Source: Monarcha castaneiventris obscurior (Eukaryota; Chordata; Aves; Passeriformes; Monarchidae). Taken from it: a DNA stretch of 64,000 bases. The DNA lies in assembly GCA_026261815.1 (NCBI GenBank), contig JAMPIT010000417.1, forward strand, positions 4,125,501 through 4,189,500, read 5' to 3'. The translations under genes were made by a program, and so were the position numbers. This document shows positions 10,563 to 25,580 of this stretch, piece by piece (the stretch's first letter is position 1; every line of letters begins with the position of its first letter). A model generated the notes under the pieces. It made no database searches. It saw only the letters and a list, made by a program, of their open reading frames with translations, and had not been told where the DNA came from.

Positions 10563-12603
10563 GTTTTCCCACAGTGACAGCGTAGGGGAAATGGAACTTC
10601 TAATACTAACAGATAATACTAAATAAGCTACATTCAAATACACAAGGTAAAGAGGAAAACTTTTAATCTTCTAGGTTCCAAAACAAGTAAAGGACGTCAG
10701 AGAAGTTAAAAAAAAAAGTTATCATGTTGTTACAGAGCCTGGAGAAATATTTACCATATTTGCTGAATAACTTTGATAATATTGCAGCTTATCATTGCTT
10801 GTCTAAAAACTCCATTTGTTTGTTTCCAGGGCATACCATGACATGTGGTTAGTTTTTGATGTGCTCTGATTGCAGCGCACTCCAGGCTAAGTAACTTGCA
10901 ATTGATGTGTTTCTCTTTCGCTGTTGTCAAACATATGTCGTCTTTGCTGAATAGAGTCCAGGGGAAAACATGCTCTGAGGCCACTCTGTTAGCACTTACA
11001 GCTTTTGAACTGCATTTTTAGAAACATCTGTAAGCCTGTCAATTGGTTTTAAACCTTGGGTATGGCTTTCTGAGTACTTCATTGCACTCTTGGGTACTAG
11101 CACTGCTGGTTTTATTTTACTGAATACCATGGGAGGAGGCAGCTTTGAGCATTTAAGAATTATTAAATGCTGCAATATTGGTTGTCTATATTTAAGCAAT
11201 ATCCTGGAGACTTTAGTCATATGTTCACATGCAGAGTTTTCATTGAGTTATATTTGTTTCTTTTTATTTTCCTTGGGAAATATTTCATTCTGTCTTATGG
11301 TTAGTGTCTGTGATACAAACCAGGCTCCAAACAAAAACCAAACAAATATTTCTTGATATTTGTATTTTTATTGCAATCACCACAACTTCTGCTGATGTCT
11401 AGATGGCAAATAATTATCCTTTATGGAAACCATGATGTAGGAAGATATTATTCCCCTTGCTGGTGTCATCTGTTCTTATTACTTCATAGATAAGGAGCTG
11501 AGGTTTTTGATGTGAAAGGGAAAAATGCTCATTAGCTTAGAGTCCTGAATGTGAAACGTCAAGGGCATGATTTTTTTCTTGTCTTTGTCACATTATAGCA
11601 TTTTATATAACCAAAAAAAGGCTTCAGTGGACACTGACTGTAGCTATGAGTACCATAACTTCGGTTCATCAGGTGTTGCCTGCTGGGTGCTTGGACAGTG
11701 ACATATCCCCACAGAAGTCACTTCCTTAGCAGCATGGAAAGCAGAAGTGGATATGCAATTGAGTACCTAAAATTAAAACTCAAATTCTTTGATCCTGAGA
11801 CCAACCTCTGTCTTCATGCAGCTTCAGTGTGTGTTTCTGTAAGGCTTTCCCTGTGCACAGAGACTGGGCAGAGTCCAGGTGGAGCTGATGCTTATCACGG
11901 AGGTGGCCATCCTAAGTGCACACTGAGGATAAAAATTTCTGTGTGGTCTGAAATTAAAACCTGTATCATGTTGCATAAGCATAGAAGTGCTGAGCGTATT
12001 TCACAGATGCAATTTTAATCCTGACACTTCTTGGGCACTAGATACTGCAAACTCAACAGCCCTCTGATATAGTTGTATGTCAACAGCTAAATATCTTAAA
12101 AGACTATATAAAATGCAGAATTTTCCTCCTCTGATATTGAGAAAAATGTTGAAAAACATAAGACAGCTATTTGAGAGCTTCAATTTTCTTCTTCCTGGTC
12201 TTGAGAATAGTGAGGGGTCAGCTTGGTAGCCACGGTTGACATTCCAGGGCCGGTAGACCTGTCAGAAGAGGGAAGTACATCTTTTGCTAGAAAGCTCCCT
12301 GTTGATGGCAGTTTAATGGAACAGCGTCCTCTACTGCCACAGCCCTTTTTTATCTTAATATTAGGGTAGCTCTTCCTCCTTCATGATGTGATGTGACTGC
12401 TAGCCATGAGATCCTGGTAGAGAAGGTCTCTGCTCTTCTACCATTACAGTGATCCCCTTGAGCTGTAAGATGGGTAAATGCAGGAAAAAAAAGTGTACCA
12501 CATCCATTGCTGACAGGAAAAAAAAATAATTAGGCATCCTATAACTTCAGGTAATCTTATCTTTTTTTACAGTAATAACTATCTCTCAGAGATAGATAGA
12601 TAT
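10563..12603. other. Non-coding DNA, no gene seen
   Basis: AT-rich sequence containing unrecognised short open frames, the longest being 106 codons at 11698-12018 (+). A GATA-type tetranucleotide stretch of a few units occurs just before the CR1 tail near 12586-12601. Confidence 0.55.
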
Positions 12604-12826
12604 TCACAGAATCAGTTAGGTTGGAAAAGACCTTTGAGGTCATCAAGTCCAACCTGTGACCTAACACCACCTTATCAACCAGACCATGCCACATCCAGTC
12701 TTTTCTTAAACACCTCCCTCGAAGGATGGCGACCCCATCACCTCTCTGGGCAGCTCGTTGCAATCACTCCTTCTGTAAAGAACTTCTTCCTAATGTCCAA
12801 CCTAAACCTGAAGTTCTCCCTCTGAA
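12604..12826 (-). mobile_element. CR1 LINE fragment, 3' end, 5'-truncated
   Basis: On the plus strand it starts with CACAGAATCA followed by AGGTTGGAAAAGACCTTTGA and TCATCAAGTCCAACC. This is the reverse complement of the CR1 3' UTR that precedes the (ATTCTRTG)n tail. It continues through the region with ACCACCTTATCAACCAGACC and CTCTCTGGGCAGCTCGTTGC. It ends near AAGAACTTCTTCCTAATGTC, CCAACCTAAACCTGAAG, the antisense of the end of ORF2. The element lies on the minus strand, is about 220 bp long, and is 5'-truncated as usual for CR1. Sequence identity to known copies looks fairly good, suggesting moderate age. Confidence 0.92.
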
Positions 12827-15800
12827 TTTCCAACAGAGTTGCTTTTAAATTTGCCAGAGCAGATTTCCCAAGTCAGAAATGGCGTTTTAAATCTTGAGGC
12901 ATCTGTGTTTGTATGTGTATGGCTAGTGATTTTATAGCATATTCACTGATGTGGTTAATACTTTAAAGCTGCTTTTTAAAATGAAAAATTGATGTTGATT
13001 AGCTATTATGTGAGCACAAATTCTCTCTTTACAGTTTCAGTGTTATAAGTAAATCCAGTTAAATTGGGGAAGTGTTTTCATTCCCTCTCATTAACATAGT
13101 TTTAGAGAAGAACTTAATACAAGCAGTAAAATTGCAATTGATCAAGTCCAAAAAAATAAAATCTTCTGTTCTAAGTGTGGTGAGTAAAGCAACTAATGCT
13201 TTGCTCATGTGCCCTTGAAAATAGCACAGGCACTGTCCTGTTCAGCAGCTTTGCCAGCATCTGGCCAGTGAGCCAAGGTTACGAGAATGCAGATTTTGAA
13301 TCAGCAATGCCTACTAAATGCTGCTGGAGTGTTGTTGGCAGGAAGATGTCTCAGCATGGCATCCTACAATGCCTGTGGCTCTGTGATGGTTTATCACCTG
13401 CATTTTGCTGTCCCAGGGCAAGAACAAGAATTCCATTTAATGCATAATCCCAGGAAAGGGCCTGACCCTATCTCTCAGTTGGAGCTCAGTATATACCTTA
13501 TTCTGACATCAGCTGAAGGAAAACCATGAGCTAATTTTTCATGCTTTACAATAATTTCTTTTAATTACTTTAGGGATTGAGAGATGTCAGGGGGAATATC
13601 GTGGGCTGAATATACTTTGAAGCCAAAACCAGAGAATTGCAGAACTCGGGAAACAGTACTAAGGATGCTCCTCCAATCGTTTATACTTAAAAGTGTAACT
13701 TGAATGCATCATCTAAATGTTTTTACGTGTACTCACACTTACAATTGTATGCTAAAAATACTAATGATCAGGAGGTGGAGGGAGCCATTTGCATAAATAG
13801 AAGCATGGAGAGCAAGATGGTAGGTTTAGTTACTCTACATAGCAGTTTTAAGGTACTAAGTACCTAATTCTGTGTCAAGGAAATTAGAGACCTATTGATT
13901 TCCTCTAAAGGATGCATAAAATTCTCATTTTCCCACACAGACCATTTCCTTTCAGCATAAGCAGTCATTTATTAGTTGATTTAGGACAAGCCAGGCTTGC
14001 AACCTTAAATAAATAAGCCAAGGGTCACCTCTGTGTTGAATTTCATGCTTTTTGAAAGTCAGGAGAAATTTTTCCTTACTCTTCATAGGAAAAGCCTGAC
14101 ATACCACTAATATTATACCCTGTTAACTGACAGATGCTGAGCACTTTGGTGCAATGTTAATCCTCTGGTTCTCGTGTTGCCATTTTGCTGAGCAAGCTCA
14201 GACTGCCAGTGCAATAAAATAATTCAGAGAGAGGTACTTCCAAAAAATGGAGTCATGCAAGACAAATTGCAGGTTTTTTATGTATCAGTAGGATCTGATG
14301 TAATAAAAAATCTTTGAAAAAGTAAGAGAGAATCCAGTGCTGAAGTTTGTCAGGAAATCAATTACAAGTAAAAATGCATGCTTATCATTTTCATTCTTGC
14401 AAAAGTATTGCCTGGCTCAGGCAGAAGCTGCTGCTGATCTGTAGTCAACAGCATCCCAGTAGTTGAAATTTGCAGCATACAGCAATACCTGTCTGGTTGA
14501 TTTTAGAATAAAATAACAAAAAAAAGTTTTAAATTCAAAGCCTAGTTTGGTACAATATTTTTGATCGTAGTCACATCTTCCTTAATGGATGGGTATGAGT
14601 TTTTATAAAGCACATCATATTATTTTGAAAGTTTTAGTAAATGATCCATACAATTAACAGTAACGGGGAGTGAGTGAGAGCAAATGAGCTTTGTCTAGTT
14701 CTTGCTTGGCACATTAAGTGCACCCTAATTTCATTCTTTTGCTCAATTTGTCTCTTTCATACAAAGAAAGTAAGCATTTGAGACAAGAGGTTTTGGGTTT
14801 TTTTAAAGCATGTGATTTCCAGCACCTGAGATTGTGGGATCTTGAGTTCTGTTGGAAACCAAATAATTTTCGTGCCGTGATTTCTAAGCTCCTGACATTC
14901 TTTATTCTGTTTTGGCTAACATCAAGGTCCCTGACAGAGAAATCTCCATTCCTTACTGAAATTCCCATAAAATACTGAGGTCAGCACAGCAGCTGGAGCA
15001 GTGGGGACAGGGATTGAGCAACTCTGTGTCTGGTTTGGACAGTGGATAGTTGTCTTGAGTAGAATTTCTTTGTGGAGCTGAGACATGAAATATCCCCTCA
15101 TTTCTATGCAAATTTTTTACTAATTCTAATTTCTGGTGTTTGAAGAGGAATGCAGCAGAAGTGAATGGCAGTAACAAGTGGAAGTGTGAATGATGAGGAG
15201 TAGCAGGGTCAAGAGTTTTCTCAGCACAGTTTGCAGTTTGTGAGCAGCACAGATGTATAGAACTTGAATCTGGATCTTTCTGTGGGCGTTCAAGGAGTCA
15301 GGTACATGGGAAACAGGCAGAGTTGTTTTATTGAAATTTCTCTTGCCCACACCGGCAGGGTCACTTAGTGATCTTAATTAACAGTTATTAATGGTAATGA
15401 TTTAGTTTCACTCCACAGATCATTGAGCCTCCTGGAGTCTCTGAACTCCTCCTGAGTTAAGGAGCAACCCAGGCTCCTGGACAGACCCAGAGGCAGGACT
15501 CCTTCTGGCCCATACAAGGATAGTCTGCATGGAGCAGTTACCTGCTGTAGAACAGTGTGTAAGGCTATGAAAATCAGTGCTGTGTCATTTGGTGTTTAAA
15601 TAGACTTCTATATTCCCCAGGGTTAAAAAATAAATAAAAAGGTGAGAGGGGAGGGGTTTTTTCCCCCTTCTTTTCCTTTAGAAAAAAATGTGTTTCGTTT
15701 TAAAGGAGAATTGAAGGTAGAGAATAATGAACTAGGGTAGGAAGTATATTTTAGTTATAGCATTTGCAGAATGTGTGAATAAGGGTAGGATATAATTTAA

Positions 15801-18800
15801 TGAAAATTGCATTGTTAACTGCTTTAAGTCTAACTTTTTCTTGATGTACATTTTTCTCTTTCTGAACCATACTCAAGTCAGCACAAAGGAAAAATTAGGT
15901 AATTAGTCAAATAAATGGTCTAAATCTTCATGTTGTAATCACAGAAGACCCATGGATTTTATGGGCTCTAAATTCTACATTGAGTTTGAAGGCTAAATTG
16001 CTAGAAATTAACAATTCCTTGTTTAAAGTTTATTGAATTATCAACTAGGAAAAGAAAAAGAAATGCTTTTCTGCTTTAATAGTATTATTTCAGAATCATT
16101 GGATAGAAATAACCCTGAATTAATCAACAGCTTAATTTGACAATTCGTTTTTATTGTGAGGCATTCACTTGCAGACAGAAAGAGAGCCTTTGTTCTGACT
16201 AGGAGAATCACTGGACGTGTGTGTTCTGGTCACTGGAGATAAAGGCCCTGACAATTTTGTTCACACACTGCTAACTTTATTGATGTTGTCCTCTGTGCCA
16301 TCGTGTACAGCCTATGCTATGATTTTTGATGGAGAAGAGCAATTACTCTATTTTCTCTGGGCTAAAACCTACATGCTTCCAGATTCCTACAGAAAACTAA
16401 CCTTAAATGTTTTCATGCAGTCCTAGCCCTGGGCACTTTCCCAGCCAAAAGGGACACAATTTCAGTGGGCTTAAGTCAACATGTTTCTACTGCAGAAACC
16501 TCAGGTGTGACAATTTATGTTCAGAGATGATCTGATTTAGCCCATAGTCCTTTGTTTTGCAGTTTCCAGAGATGAATGTGGGACAATGCTTAATTCAGGA
16601 CTGAAGTGGAGAGTGTTTCTTGCCGTGGTTGCGTCTGTGAGCTTGTAACAGTGGGGTCTCTGAGGAGCCTTTCTGAGGAAGTTGGAAGGAAAAAAAAGGA
16701 GATGATTCTGCCACAGCATGAAACTGAGAAGAAAGGTTTCCATCTCTAGACATATTGATGCTGACCATGCTTAGCTGGGACAGTCCTAACATTTGCTGAC
16801 AGCCCACAGGGGGAGCTACCTTTAGCACGGGCAAAAGTGTCAATCAGACTAGGCAGGCTCAGTGCAGATCCTCTGTAAACCTGCACAGAACTTGCAGGTT
16901 CAATTTGCACAGAATTAATTTGAACGTAATTTAAGTACTATCACATGGAAGCTAAGCTCTTTTAAAATTTTTTTCCCCATAGCCATTTTTCAACATTGTC
17001 CTAAACAGGGTTTGAATTGTATTTCTTAGTTTATTTTACACTGGTGTGAAAAGAAATACATAGGGGCAAACCTGACACCAAAATTTGTAATAAAACTAAT
17101 AAATTAAAGCATTTTTCTTCCCATAAACTTCTTGAAGTATCTGGACAGAACTTACATATTTTTATATCTCCCTTATGCAGTGAATGAACTAAAATAAGGA
17201 GAAAATTGGAGGACAATTATAGAGTTTTTACAAATACTGCAGTTCCCACACTGTGACCTTTTCACAATCATAACAAGGTGGTATAAGAAACATACAATAT
17301 GAATGCTAGTTTCAAGATGAAGGATCTTACAAATTTTTAAGTGAATGTTCTTGAAAATCTACATTGAGTTGTAGTTCTCTAACTTTTCACAGAACACTTC
17401 TGATAGAAACTGCTTTTTTTTTCAGACTTCTTTCTGACTTTAAGAAATAATTTGAGACAATAATTTTAAAACAAAATTCCCATGTATATGATGCTGGTTT
17501 TGAACTTTTCAAAGAAAGAGAAAACAAAATATTGAGATTTAGGCAAGGGATATAGGTAGTGGTGAAAGAATTTTTGAAACACGCAATACAGCTCCATGTG
17601 TAACTTGTATAGATATATAGGATTTTAGAGGGGGAAAAACCCCCACTAGGATGTGATATATGGAACAATCAAGGAGTCTCTCCAGGGAGATGCAATGATT
17701 GGTAAATAGTCTCTTGTTCAGAAATCCATCCCTATGTGTAGCAAGAAATTTATACGATTTGGATCAGTTTCAATGGATTTTGCAGTGTGTGTTTGCTTCT
17801 GCAATTTGCTGTGCAAAGCAGCCAGACTCCTTACCCTGCACCTGAAACCCAGATCCAGAGGAGCAGCAGGGACACTGCACAGGCTGCAGATTAGGGGAGA
17901 AAAGCACTGGCTCAGTGGACATCTGTCCACTTTGGCTAACTTGTGTTGAGATAGTTTATTTGAGTTTTGTTTTCCAGAGATAATGAACACAGAAACAGTC
18001 TATATTGTTGTTTGTTTCATCATCAACTTGAACAAAACTTCTTCACTAATACCACAGTCATACAGAACAGCATGAAACTGTCAGTAGCAGGATGATGACA
18101 AAACCATCCTAGTATTTCTGTAGATGCAGGAAGATCCATAAATTTTAAATATGAGCTTCCTTCGACTACATTTTCAGCAAGATGAGTTTTTGGTAGATTT
18201 CTTTTGATCAATTTCCCACTACAAGGAGATCAGTATTTGGAACTGTAGTGAATCACTGAGGCTCTCCTTAATTATTTAATGGCTCATTTATTTTAATTTT
18301 TTTCTGGAGAGAAACAGAAAATTAGGTAGGTGGCATATCTGGAAGATGGGAACCCTCTATCTGATTCTGCTAATATTTTCCTTTTTGAGTTTTGGTCATA
18401 TTACTTGGACCTCACTACTACTTTGCTGATTAGGCTCAGTAACAGGCACTGCTGTAGCTGCACCAGATCCATATAGGAATGAGGAGCACAGACAGGAGAG
18501 ATGCAGCTTTTCTTGTTCTTCTTGTGTGGAATCACAAGAAGAACACATTCACCACCAATGATGCTACAGTGATGACTGGAACATAGACAGCCCTTCATGC
18601 CTGATTTTCTTGTGTGCAAAATAAAGTTTGTCTTATGGGAGAAGTATGAAAAATGGATCAGCCAAAGTTTGCAAATAGAGGATGAATGTTAAAATTTGAA
18701 GGTGTAAATTTCTATTGAAAAGAACTTGGTTCTAAACTGTGTGAGAAATAGCACAAGTTTGCTTAATTTAATTACCTGCCTACAGGCATGTTTATCTGTA

Positions 18801-21800
18801 ATAGCTGTACCTGATCAGAATTTAGCATCTGCAGTGGGCTATGGGAATGAGAGTCTGAAGAAGGTCACCGGTGATGCAGCAATATGTAGTGTGCAGATTC
18901 AGCAGTGGATGCTGTGCTGAGTACAATCCTTGAGTTTCAACTGGAGTTTATCATCTCACATTTAGTGCATTTTTACTTACGTTTGCAAGTGAGTTAGAGA
19001 AACGCTCTGCCATGCTGTCAAACCAATGACATTCAAGACTTCCTGAGCTTCTGATAAAAAGAAATTGAAGGTCACTTCTTAAGATCAGCAAGTTTATCTC
19101 TAATCCAGTGCAGTAAACTAAATTGACTGTGTATTTTGCAACAGCAGCAGAAGTTGAAGAAGAGCTGGAGTGTAGTGTCTCATCCATTGCTACAATAATT
19201 CATGTTTGAGAGAGTCATAAGAAACGGCCAGAGGATTTCAGTGATGTCTTAAAACTAATGAACCTCCAGAAAATGGGGTTTTGTTTTGACTTTCAACTTA
19301 ATGTCTGAGTTGTTCTGACAAGTTCACTCAGCCAGGTGGTGTTCATGTCCATATTGTTGCTGACATCTCCATTACTACACTGTTCTTGCTGAGGAAGACA
19401 TTTAAAGCTCTGTCTTCATCATACTGTTGTACTCTGGAGAGTAAGTCCAGGAGCATGAGCAAAACAAGTCCTTTACAGCTGAAGTCTGTTGCTAAATTTT
19501 GAATGGATTCTTGTCTTTATAAGGAGAAATATTTGAAATATTGGCCCAGATTTTCTCAAATTTTGTCCTTTGCTTGGAAGAAGGGTAGAAATAATCAGAG
19601 CAACAGTTCCCAGTTCTTGTACTACCGTCTTGATATCTGACTTAGCAGATGCCTCTGCTTGGTCAGCATCAGCTAAGTGCAAGCAAGGATTTCTGCCTTC
19701 TGCTTAAACTCACTGCCTCTGCCTGCCCTGTGCAGGGCACAGCACTGGCTACCTTCCTGTCTGCTCAGTGTTCCCCTCCATCACTGCTGATCTCCATTTG
19801 GCAGCCAGGACCAAGTTATGTCCTATTTGTACTTTTCAGATGATGTAGAGGTGAAAGAACTGACACTGTGGATCTATGTTTAGTTTGGTCAAGACCACTG
19901 CAAAGCCTGGCAGTTTTGTTAGTTGACATCCGGCATTCCTGGTTGACACCACTGATGACAGGGGTTTGTTCCACAGGGGAGTGCTGCAACCCTAGGGGCT
20001 AATTCAAAACATTTCTTTTTCATTCCCAAAGTCAATTAAAAAATTTAAATCATGATGCTTATCAGTGCAGGCACACACACAAAAATAAATTCACTTAGAA
20101 GATGGCAGTTAACTGCTAGCTGATTCCTATTTATACATTTACAAGTGTGAGGGAAAAAAGAGCACATTTTCAGCTTCTAGTTGAGTATAGCACACATGAT
20201 AAATGTATGTTTCAGTTTTGGATAGGAGTTGGTGATCATTGTATTTCTGAAGCCTTGCTGAATAGCAACGAAACACTGGCAAAATTTCCAAACAAAGCAT
20301 CTCCCCTGAAAAATAATTCCTCTTGTGTCAAACATTGACAAGGCATCAGGGAAAGGGAGTTAAGGCAGTAAAGTAAGGAGACATTTACTCAGTTGTGCTT
20401 TAAATCTTTTCCCCCCCGCATTTACTTGTGGCAAAAAAACTGTTGAAGCTCCAGGAAAAATGGAGAGTTTTATGCTCCTACTTTTTTCTGGTTTTGATGT
20501 TTTAATGTGTTGTCCTAGAGGCAAAGATAGTTGGAGACATTATGGCAGTACCTATGAAAGTGTCTACAGTGCAAAGACCAGTTTTCTAAGCCAGTCCACA
20601 AAAGTGAGTAGACTTAACAGAGTAGGTAACATTTATCAGCACATGTCCACTGGTTTCCAAATTACTATTTTTTCGCTGCTTGATTGTGCATTGTAGCCTG
20701 CCCAAGGCTGGGGGTCACCTTCCTAGTGGTAGAAGAGAAATAGACTGATGGTTTTTATTCTGCTCCAGTGATGTCTAAACCAAGAACTCAAGAGCTGCAT
20801 AGACATTGGCATGTCTCAAAAACTTGAATATTGTTTTAATGAACTCGAGCTTTGATGCTCATGTTGCAATGCTTAGTCAGTGACAAGTTTGATATCACTA
20901 GAAATTGCCAACAGAGGAAGGAAGCAGGAAATTGTGAGGAAGCCCTATCTATTTCCATCTGGATTGTCTGGCTCTTCAGAAATTCAAGTCAGCTGGTTTG
21001 GATGGTGTAAGGTAACAACAATCCCTTTTGCTTCATGGGGCATTTGAGCCCGCTCGTAAGCTCTGGGAGTAAGTTCTGCAAGCACTTGATAAGGCTTCAA
21101 TTAAGTGTTCAGCTTGCAGCCAAGCACTAAATTACCTGCCTTTCCAGGTCATTTGCTATTTGCTGATTAAGCTCTGATCTCCATTTTGAAAGGATTGCTG
21201 TCATTGAAACAACTGCTGTATCACCTCACAGCTGACATAGCACCTTCTCCTGTCCCTATGCTCTGCTCAGCTCTAGGCAGACAAGCCACAGGAGCAGGTG
21301 AAGAGAGAGCAGGAAACATTGCTGGGAAATGAGAATGCATCCTCCCAGCTAATTAATTTCCTGACTCTTCTGTGTTTGGTGAGGTGCAAGGAATCACTTC
21401 CATGTAATACAGCTTGTGCTTGCTCCGTAAGTATTGCAGCATGCATAAAAGTTTTACAAAGGCATAAATTCAAAAAACCATTTTGCTAAATGAGAGGGCT
21501 GCATCCAGCTCTGTTGTCTCCAGGACAGCCACAGCTGTGCTGGGAAGACAGAACTTGGAAGATGTTCATGCAGGAGAACACAATGAAAAAAGGGAGTCAG
21601 CACCACCAGGAAACAAACCATACATGGAGGGCTGTCCAGTACAAACAGAATAAAACTACTCGCTAGACAGAAAATACCATTTCCTTCCTCTAATCCTGCA
21701 CATTTTCAGTAATCTCAGGCACTGCTTGGGGTAATGCCAATTTAATACACAGCAGTGTAGTTACAGAACGTCTCCTTACCTTCAAAAACCAAGGTCCTGA

Positions 21801-24800
21801 TGGAAAATTTCAGATTATTAAATCAGTACTGTAGATTAAGCAAATCTGTGAATGCTACAAAATTGGAACAGAAACTGCTAAATCTGACTGTTTCTTCATC
21901 TACTTCATTGTGTTTGACAATGGACTGCTCTTAATGCTGTAGAGAAGAGTGAAGCTTCTTCAGAAGACAATATGGTTATATAATACGTAGTATGATTAGC
22001 ATCATACTACAGTGATACTTGAGAAAATTAGCCCTTTTTAACTCTTTGAGATGAATAGTTTATTTCTCTGAAAGACAAGGTCTATTATCCTACATGGCAT
22101 TCATTTTCAGAGCTTGCAAAATTGCTAACATGTTGATCCAGGACATGTAGAAATCATTTTGTGCTGTTGATGTTGTTGGTGCTCATTTCTCAGTATATTG
22201 TCCATGTAATGGATCTAAAAGGATCCAAACCCCTGTTATTGATCCAGTGGCTTCAAGCCAACAGTTCTTAATGTCAGAAGGGCAGGAATCAAGGCAGAGG
22301 AAGTAGAAAAAATAACAGAGCTCATATGAACTGTCCTGTATTTGCATAAGCTCGAAGGATTCTTTTTACCTGGAGTCTTAGCCTTTGGATATTTCCTTCC
22401 TGCTGCCTTGAATTGAACTGCAAATGGTAACCCACAAACTCCTGAGTGAGAGACAAGGCGGGGTATCCCTCTCCCTCTGAAAATCAGCCAAAGGTGGAAT
22501 GTGACCCCTTCCACCCCAACAGCCTTGCAGAGAGCCAGAAGTTAGTAGTAGACAGTAGTTAGTTAGTAGGAGCTCAGAATAAGTATTTCTATGCAGGAAG
22601 TTATTTTAGGAAGAGCTGCTCTCCCTTGGTAGAAGAGCTCCCACAACGTGTGTTTATGAACAGAAATGATCATCCAGCGTCTGTGAGAGTACTTTTAAAA
22701 GTCTTCAGCTGTGCTGAACCTTTAGGCTGTGCTGTCTATTGATTTTTGCCTAGTAGCTCTTAGACCTGTAGTCAGTCTTGCATTAGGCACATTTTGGTTG
22801 ATTTTGCTTGCCATTGTGTTCCGTATGTTAACTTTATTATTTGAGCATCAAAATTGAATGTAGTGCTGTGAACAGAATAAGGTATTCTGTCGCAAGGAAC
22901 TTGTAGTCTAATTCAGGCACAGTGACGCACAGGCATACATAATATACGTGATAAGGATGCAAATTCAAAGTAATAGAGGTGTCTTGGGAAAAATCAGTGC
23001 TGCAGGCTAATTTACTACTTCTGAAGAGCTACTAGACTGCAGAACATAATGAAAACATTGAGCAATTCAAGAGATGTCTTTTCCTTCTTTTTTCTCCTTT
23101 TTTTCAAAATGCTAATTGCTGATGTGTCATCAAATGGAGGGGCCATGCCCAAAGAAAATAGAGAGATAACAAAAGTGGGATCCTCTCTATGTTCCTGTTT
23201 TCTGAACTGGAGCCCAGAAAAGAAAACTGGGGATTTCTTTACTTTCTTAACTGGAGTATGTCATGTGAAATTAGAATTTCATAAAAATAACAAAAAGAAA
23301 AATGGGTTGAACCTGGATTATATCCATTATTGATGTAACAAGCGTCCTGTTGGCAATGTACTGTGATCTTCTCAGAAAATATTAAGTTTCCACTTGTAGC
23401 CCTGACATGTAGTGTGTTTTCAAGGGAACCACCTGGCTTCTCAGGAAATATACTGGTTCCAGTTGAAGAAAAATGTGAAATACAGGACATATTTTGAAAG
23501 GCAACAACAAACAAATCAAAAATGCAAGTGGAGTTTTGCATACACAGACATACAAACACACATGTACCCATGAATTTGAACACAGAAGCACCAAATAAAT
23601 TAATTCTGGAGGATTACCTGTATCTTTCTAGTGAGATCAAGTGTACTTGTTTATTAGAATTTTGATAACACTACAATTGAGAGTCTAGAACTGCTTTAAT
23701 TTTGTTAGTGGGTCTATGACTGACTCTTGTGGTAGATGAGCTTTTAGCACGACAATGCTGAATTTTTCTACTTTTCTGAGAATACTTATTTTCACTTTGC
23801 TATGTCTATAGGTTGAAAGTGATGCATTTAAGAAAGCTACATGGACAGGTCTTCACAGCAGATGTTTCTGGACTGCCCCTCGTCTTCTAGGGTGACCAAA
23901 GGGGTATCACTGAGCTTGTGTGCATTTTGTAGTGTAAGGCCAGGAACTTTTCTGCCTCACATTCTCTTTATAGGGGTAAACCCATTAAAGACTCTAAGAT
24001 ATTCAGTTCCTGTGGGGTCTGAGTCAAATACCTCTTTAAGGTCAATTAATGCCAGGAACAGAAAAGCAGCATGACTTTCTATGGCATCATTTCATGGGGT
24101 TGCAGTTATTCTTTGATGTCTTTTTAACAATGTGATTACCATAAGTTATTGGAAACCCCACAAGGTATCTCACCTATTCATATATTCTTATGTTCACTTG
24201 ATATTACACATATATTATGCTGTCAGTGAAGTACTCCCACCTTTCCTCAGGAGTAGGATTTTTTATGACTCTCTGGTCAACAAATGCCAGATGCCAAATA
24301 CTGATTTGAAAGTACTCATTTTCATTTGTACTTCCAGAAAAAGGATTAGCATGACTGCAGGTTTTTTCTCTCAATGCACTGGTATTTTAGCACTGTAAAA
24401 GCTATAGGTTGAAAAACAAGTGGGTAAATGCTTACTCTGATAAATACCTTTGAAAACAGCAGAGTTCTCTTTCTTTTATTTGATTAAGACAGCGTTTTAG
24501 AAAAACAAAGCTCTCAGGTCTATATCTTTGGAAACTAAGTAAATTATCTGATTCCCAAGAGAACCAAGAACTAAGAGTTGTCCACAGACTCCTGCAAGAC
24601 AGTAGTTAACTCTGTACCGAGGGTATCAAAGACCTAGTTTGTAGTCTGAGAAAACCACTCATGCAAATTTAGGCCAAAAAAACTGTGCACCAAATTTTAA
24701 CAGTTTTTTAAGCAAGAACAAGACAACAAACAGCAACTACTGACTTAAGCAGCCAAACAAATACCCATCTGGTTCATGGCATTGTGTGAGAGCAACATGC

Positions 24801-25580
24801 TGCGATTTTGCAAACGGAACATTTTTATTATTTAATTAGTCTCAAAAGCTAAGCAATTCAAAGAAATAAACTGAGTCTACGAAAAATTAAAAAAAAAAAT
24901 TAATAACAGCAGGCGTGGTGCCTAAGGGCCTTACTCATGAATGTAAAAATGACTGGTTTTTTTACCAGCTGTGTACTCAGGTAAATGATGGGCTTGAGTT
25001 TGCAATTGCCTCTACATGTGACTATTTTCTCTGGTTTTTTGTTAGCCAAGATTACTGCTGTGTCTATGAGTTTGCAAGACCAAGCCTATTCAGGAGATGA
25101 ATGTGATGGGAGATAGCATACAAAACCTTTGCTGCTGGCACTGTGAATGGGAATTCTGGGTTTCTGCTTTTTGTTATGGTGCCTCTTTTGCTCTGGGCTT
25201 TGGTCTGCTGCCCTTCGTGCAAAGGCAACACTCCTGTGTGGAGTTAATATGCTGGAACAGGTTACCCAGGGCATTATCAGACTTGTAGGATTTAAGCTGA
25301 GAGTCAGTTTCTAAGAAAGAAAAATTTGACTTATGAATGTATATGGAAAGTCCACAAGGCTAGAGGGTTGTGGGGTCTTAGGGGAAATGGGCCATTGTCT
25401 TCAATGCAAATAGCAAGGCCACTGTGAGGCTAATACCTGCCTGTCTAGTTTGCAGCATCTATTGGAAGAGCAGCATCAATTCCTCCTTATCTGTGGATAA
25501 GGAATCCTTTTGGAAGTATTTTTTCATTTGCTTTGCAACTTTGGTGTCAATTTCAGGGATTGGTGTGGCAGATCCATGTT
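12827..25580. other. About 12.7 kb of non-coding DNA, no gene seen
   Basis: Long AT-rich interval without a recognisable exon, RNA gene or young repeat. Open frames are at most about 114 codons (23239-23583, minus) and unrecognised. A segment near 25245-25300 contains CTGGAACAGGTTACCCAGGG, resembling the CR1 WNRLP-coding motif, but it is too short to call. Minor direct repeats of TAGTTAGT type occur at 22541-22568. The stretch 21090-21240 looks balanced in composition and free of simple repeats, but conservation cannot be judged from one sequence. Confidence 0.55.

Noticed and set aside
25245..25300. CR1-like CTGGAACAGGTTACCCAGGG motif
   Set aside because: Only about 25-50 bp resemble CR1, with no supporting motif before or after in order. 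Too little to call an element.
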